This document shows positions 7,673-10,264 of a stretch of 10,264 nucleotides of DNA, in pieces. The stretch is from G039029935 sp039029935 (GTDB lineage: Bacteria; Chloroflexota; Anaerolineae; Caldilineales; Caldilineaceae): positions 1 through 10,264 of the forward strand of contig JBCCFC010000401.1 of NCBI GenBank assembly GCA_039029935.1, given 5' to 3'. The notes beneath the pieces are model-generated. The model searched no databases. It was not told the DNA's origin and saw only the letters and a program-made list of their open reading frames with translations. Position 1 is the stretch's first letter. Every line of letters begins with the position of its first letter. A program made the position numbers and the translations under genes.

Positions 7673-8233
7673 ATGGCAAAAGAAAGCATCAAAGATAAGC
7701 AATATAGAGAACGTGCAGAGCGCATGTCTTGGGCAGACCTCGCACACCTATGGCAACAGATAAAGACGGGACAAACGGTTGATTGGGATTCAGGGAAGGC
7801 ATTGGAACATTTTGTCATTCGTGCATTTCAATTGTCAGACTTACGAGTGGAGTATCCATATGATGTACCACCAACCGGACAAAGAATTGAACAAATTGAC
7901 GGTGCAGTGTACGACCAGAGCTATATCTTTTTGATTGAATGTAAAGATATGCAAACAGTCGATATTGAAGTCGTTGCAAAAATGCGCAACCAGTTAATGC
8001 GTCGCCCCGCAACAACATTTGGCTGTATCTTTGTGGCGGGGCGTTTTACACAACCAGCACTGATGTTAGCAGGGTTTGCGATTCCACACCGTATCTTACT
8101 TTGGTCTGAGAAAGATATTGAAACAGCACTCGAAAACCAAAATTTCAAATCGATGTTACGGGAGAAATATGAGTATCTATGTCTGTTTGGGTTATCCGAT
8201 CAAATCAATAATTATAGGGAGGCTTATATATAA
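7673..8233 (+). CDS. PD-(D/E)XK restriction-endonuclease-like nuclease
   Basis: This is a 186-residue protein, probably cytosolic, with no membrane segment. The fold signature is read directly. A helix with a conserved-type glutamate (GKALEHFVIRAF, E45) is followed by a strand with EQIDGAVY (D76), then IFLIECKD (E89-C-K91): the D...ExK arrangement of PD-(D/E)XK metal-dependent nucleases of the Mrr or restriction-endonuclease-like kind. A downstream helix (VVAKMRNQLMRRP) and strand (TTFGCIFVAG) fit the core of the fold. The N-terminal 35 residues are charged and helical. No methyltransferase or specificity subunit is nearby, so it is not a standard restriction-modification enzyme. The ATG at 7673 has only a weak AAGG (7661-7664) upstream. 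The stop overlaps the start of the next gene (TAATG), which suggests coupled translation and a joint function. Specific substrate and biological role are unknown; defence or DNA repair is inferred. Confidence 0.7.
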   Translation: MAKESIKDKQYRERAERMSWADLAHLWQQIKTGQTVDWDSGKALEHFVIRAFQLSDLRVEYPYDVPPTGQRIEQIDGAVYDQSYIFLIECKDMQTVDIEVVAKMRNQLMRRPATTFGCIFVAGRFTQPALMLAGFAIPHRILLWSEKDIETALENQNFKSMLREKYEYLCLFGLSDQINNYREAYI

Positions 8234-8844
8234 TGGTAAACACTATATTAAAGATTTTAGTAAGAGACGATAACTATGCCCGTATACTCCGTCATCTATT
8301 GCGCGAGGAAAATCTTCCGCGAGTCAAATTCTATTCAGCACTAGGTGAAAGCCAGCTAGCCTCTGCGGGGCGCAATATCGTTGTGATGGAGGGACCGCCA
8401 TTGTTGGTGATTCAGGATGCTGACACACTCAACAAAACCAAAGCACACGAGGAGAATGGATTGACAAAGGCAACCATACGCCAAGTTGCAGGCGAGAGTG
8501 TGGTTGATGTCTTTTCCTTTATTCCCTCCATTGAAATCATTTTTTTTGAGAATCAAGAACTGCTCGAATATGCGATTGGCAAAAAGTTACCATTACGCAT
8601 TGAAATTGAAGGTGAATTGTTACCAAGTCGAGCGTTCCAACGGCTGTTAAAAGAAGAATTAAACAACATATCTCTTGAGACATTCCTAGAAAAGTATATG
8701 ACGGATGACATTGCCGAAGAACTACGTGAAGGTGGTCAATTACAAAAATTGATTACGGCAATTGACCAAATAATACAGAGACATACGCACTTTATGACGG
8801 CGCAAGAACATTATGCGCTTGCGGGTCGGGAGCTTGTGTTTTAG
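8233..8844 (+). CDS. TOPRIM-like protein, partner of the nuclease
   Basis: This is a 203-residue protein translated from ATG 8233, one base into the preceding stop codon, with a strong AGGGAGG (8216-8222) upstream. The N-terminal half resembles a TOPRIM domain of the OLD/DUF3226/DUF4435 kind. An opening strand and helix (ILKILVRDDNYARILRHLL, 5-23) is followed by a glycine turn (YSALGES, 34-40), a hydrophobic strand with paired aspartates (LLVIQDADT, D62 and D64), and a later strand with PSIE (98-101). The expected first-strand glutamate (VEGxxD in most TOPRIM proteins) is replaced here by VRDDN, so D12 or D13 may substitute or the site may be altered. The C-terminal half (about 125-203) is helical and charged, with no recognised motif. 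TOPRIM proteins of this type cleave or process DNA, or handle RNA; which applies here is not known. Pairing with a PD-(D/E)XK protein is the main clue to function. Confidence 0.5.
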   Translation: MVNTILKILVRDDNYARILRHLLREENLPRVKFYSALGESQLASAGRNIVVMEGPPLLVIQDADTLNKTKAHEENGLTKATIRQVAGESVVDVFSFIPSIEIIFFENQELLEYAIGKKLPLRIEIEGELLPSRAFQRLLKEELNNISLETFLEKYMTDDIAEELREGGQLQKLITAIDQIIQRHTHFMTAQEHYALAGRELVF

Positions 8845-8919
8845 TGCATGTTCTATGACTTTTCTGCTCGACAACCGACTGTAAGTGATTGCTCGCCTCA
8901 CCGATAGATAGCGTTTGTA

Positions 8920-9099
8920 ATGTCATCAGAAATTTCTCTCACTATAAAACGAATGTTCATATTTTCCCTTTGGATCATAATGCTTTTTGCGTTCATTGTC
9001 AAGAAGAAGGGGTTGTCATCAGTTGCACCCTCAAGTGACATGATTGCCCTGCTCACACCTATGGCCGACGTAGGTAATGAGTTGGTCTACATTCAATAA
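8920..9099 (+). CDS. Possible small single-pass membrane protein (59 residues)
   Basis: An open frame begins at ATG 8920 and ends at TAA 9097-9099; a second in-frame ATG lies at 8953. Residues 12-27 (MFIFSLWIIMLFAFIV) form one strongly hydrophobic stretch, flanked by KR on one side and KKK on the other, as in short transmembrane helices. The remaining 30 residues are uncharged or mildly polar and unrecognised. No convincing ribosome binding site precedes either ATG, so translation is uncertain. It lies alone between the TOPRIM gene and a convergent minus-strand gene. It may be a small toxin-like or membrane effector peptide, or a chance frame; the hydrophobic segment is the only positive evidence. 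Confidence 0.3.
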   Translation: MSSEISLTIKRMFIFSLWIIMLFAFIVKKKGLSSVAPSSDMIALLTPMADVGNELVYIQ

Positions 9100-9107
9100 A
9101 TCGGTGT

Positions 9108-9159
9108 ACTCTGGGTAAGTTCAGAGGCGTCCTTTAGCCCTGCGGGTTTAACCCAGAGT
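9108..9159. repeat. 9-bp inverted repeat at the convergent gene junction
   Basis: ACTCTGGGT (9108-9116) and ACCCAGAGT (9151-9159) are exact complements separated by 34 bases. The right arm lies within the last codons of the minus-strand HEAT/TPR gene and the left arm just beyond its stop. The placement suits a transcript-end structure for either direction, but the long loop and absence of a T-run make it a weak terminator candidate. Confidence 0.3.
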
Positions 9160-10264
9160 GTGCTTCATGAGCCAATAACCCCTCCAAATACTCAACCGCT
9201 TTCTCACGCCAGAAATGTTCAAACTTCAAATCGTCAATATCGGTGATGCGGCGGTCTTCGATACGCGCCCGTTGGAGATAGGTTTTGGCTTGGTCAAGGT
9301 CATCCAACGCATAATGAACCAACGCCAGTGTCAACAGGGGCAGTGCCTTGAATGGATTTTCAAAATCAGCGCGCTTGGCAAGGTGAAGGGCTTCGTCTAG
9401 GTTGCCCGTTTCGAGATGGTAGTGGGCGAGGGCAAGGATATCTTGGTTGCGCTCTAATTTCAACGCCAAAATACACTCAAAGGATGCTTGTGCTTTGTCC
9501 AAGTCGCCCAATTGCCAGTGTGCCTGTGCTTGATGGTGCATAATCCAAGCTTTCATGGGAAAACGGCGTTCGCATGTTTGCAATACATTCAATGCGGTTG
9601 ATGGGGCAAGATGAATCAAGCCAAAGGTACACTGTGCAGAGGCATCTTCTGCTGTGTGACGAATGACAGATTGGCAAAATGGAATCACCTCATACACCCC
9701 CAAGCGAGCCAAGGCTTTCACCCTACCCGTGTGTAGATTTGTTAATAATGCTGGAACGACACCTCTATCGCCAATCTTGCCAAGCGCATCCGCAGCGGCA
9801 TTTCCGACACTCCCATCTGGGTCATATAACGCCAGTCGCAATGCATCGACAGCCTCCGTTGCCTTCAAATTGCCAAGGGCGGTGGCTGCGCTGGCTCGAA
9901 CATTGCTATCATTATCATTCAATGTCGCCAGTAGCGGTTGAGTGGCGAGATGACTGTCATGTCTTCCAAGCCCACGCACCGCAGCTTTTCTTATTGTAGC
10001 TCCTTCGTCACCGAGTTGAGAAATGATCGTATCTATACATGAGACATTACCCAATGCGACAAGCCCCTCAATGCAATATCTTCTAACGGCTGAACGTGAG
10101 TCCGAAAGTTTATTGAAAAAAAGTTCTTTTGGACTAAATTCACTATAATATCGGAGTCCCCATGTTGACCACTCACGAATAAGGCCATCAGAGTCGTTTA
10201 ATAAAGAAGTGAGAACGTTATATGAATCTTTATTACCCCTTATCCCTAATATATGCGCTGCTGC
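9134..10264 (-). CDS. HEAT-repeat and TPR protein, C-terminal part (5' end outside window)
   Basis: The frame is open from the window edge to a TAA at 9134-9136, giving 376 visible residues. A TTG at 10052-10054 could be read as a start, but the upstream codons continue the same repeat pattern (for example SRSAVRRYCIEGLVALG), so the true start lies beyond the window. Residues 1 to about 185 are HEAT or PBS-lyase-type helical repeats, with recurring units such as NVRASAATALGNL and SVGNAAADALGKIGDRGVVPALL. Residues from about 238 to 340 are TPR-type helix pairs (AQAHWQLGDLDKAQASFECIL, NLDEALHLAKRA, DDLDQAKTYLQRA). No catalytic motif is in the visible part. Such arrays are protein-interaction scaffolds and also form the sensor ends of STAND-type NTPases in some bacteria. 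Whether an NTPase or effector domain precedes it cannot be seen. It is convergent with the preceding genes and probably unrelated to them in transcription. Confidence 0.85.
   Translation of the reverse strand, partial: AAAHILGIRGNKDSYNVLTSLLNDSDGLIREWSTWGLRYYSEFSPKELFFNKLSDSRSAVRRYCIEGLVALGNVSCIDTIISQLGDEGATIRKAAVRGLGRHDSHLATQPLLATLNDNDSNVRASAATALGNLKATEAVDALRLALYDPDGSVGNAAADALGKIGDRGVVPALLTNLHTGRVKALARLGVYEVIPFCQSVIRHTAEDASAQCTFGLIHLAPSTALNVLQTCERRFPMKAWIMHHQAQAHWQLGDLDKAQASFECILALKLERNQDILALAHYHLETGNLDEALHLAKRADFENPFKALPLLTLALVHYALDDLDQAKTYLQRARIEDRRITDIDDLKFEHFWREKAVEYLEGLLAHEAHSGLNPQG

Noticed and set aside
9663..9999. Plus-strand frames of 92 and 106 codons over the HEAT/TPR gene
   Set aside because: They are antisense shadows of a minus-strand gene with clear repeat periodicity.

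Overview
The window looks like part of a bacterial chromosome or large accessory region of roughly balanced base composition. The best guess for the source is a Chloroflexota-like or other bacterium that carries bacterial XPB-type helicases. That guess rests on the protein families only: large catalytic-domain-free proteins with an XPB/Ssl2 N-terminal-like (Helicase_C_3 type) domain are, as I recall, typical of Chloroflexota and Actinomycetota. No rRNA, tRNA, CRISPR array or complete insertion sequence was seen.

Region 1 (1-435) holds no intact gene. It contains a short plus-strand open stretch ending at 306. Its last 21 codons read like the extreme C-terminus of a bacterial XPB DNA helicase (NRQRFLTEQGYEY...), joined upstream to a low-complexity leucine-rich segment and then a stop, so it appears to be a broken helicase end. 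Downstream lies a conspicuous 20-bp inverted repeat pair (325-344 and 375-394), each arm being itself nearly palindromic, in front of the next gene.

Region 2 (436-7498) is a tight plus-strand operon: a 68-residue protein, then three tandem, clearly paralogous proteins of 757, 760 and 750 residues, with gaps of 9, 4 and 33 bases. All three share the same order of modules: an N-terminal helical module, a central winged-helix-like block (SSWLxYLGxVE), an XPB N-terminal-like domain (W(I/V)VQPNFD/E), a WAE...WQLT block and a short C-terminal module. None has a Walker A or DExH motif. The 68-residue protein aligns without gaps to the C-terminal module of the third paralog, so all four genes, and the helicase tail upstream, appear related to one XPB-centred theme. 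A reasonable inference is a set of accessory DNA-binding or helicase-partner subunits made by local duplication.

Region 3 (7499-8844) is a separate two-gene cassette. It has its own good sigma-70-like promoter (TTGAGA, 17 bp, TAAAAT) and a perfect 8-bp inverted repeat just downstream. The first gene encodes a PD-(D/E)XK-type nuclease (D76, E89-C-K91). The second, joined by a TAATG stop/start overlap, encodes a TOPRIM-like protein (QDADT, D62/D64). Sampled segments are more AT-rich than the preceding operon, so the cassette may have been acquired separately. A nuclease plus TOPRIM pair suggests a defence or DNA-processing function, but no named system is recognised.

Region 4 (8845-9133) contains a 59-codon open frame for a possible one-helix membrane protein. 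Region 5 (9134-10264, minus strand) is the C-terminal 376 residues of a HEAT-repeat plus TPR protein whose 5' part lies outside the window.
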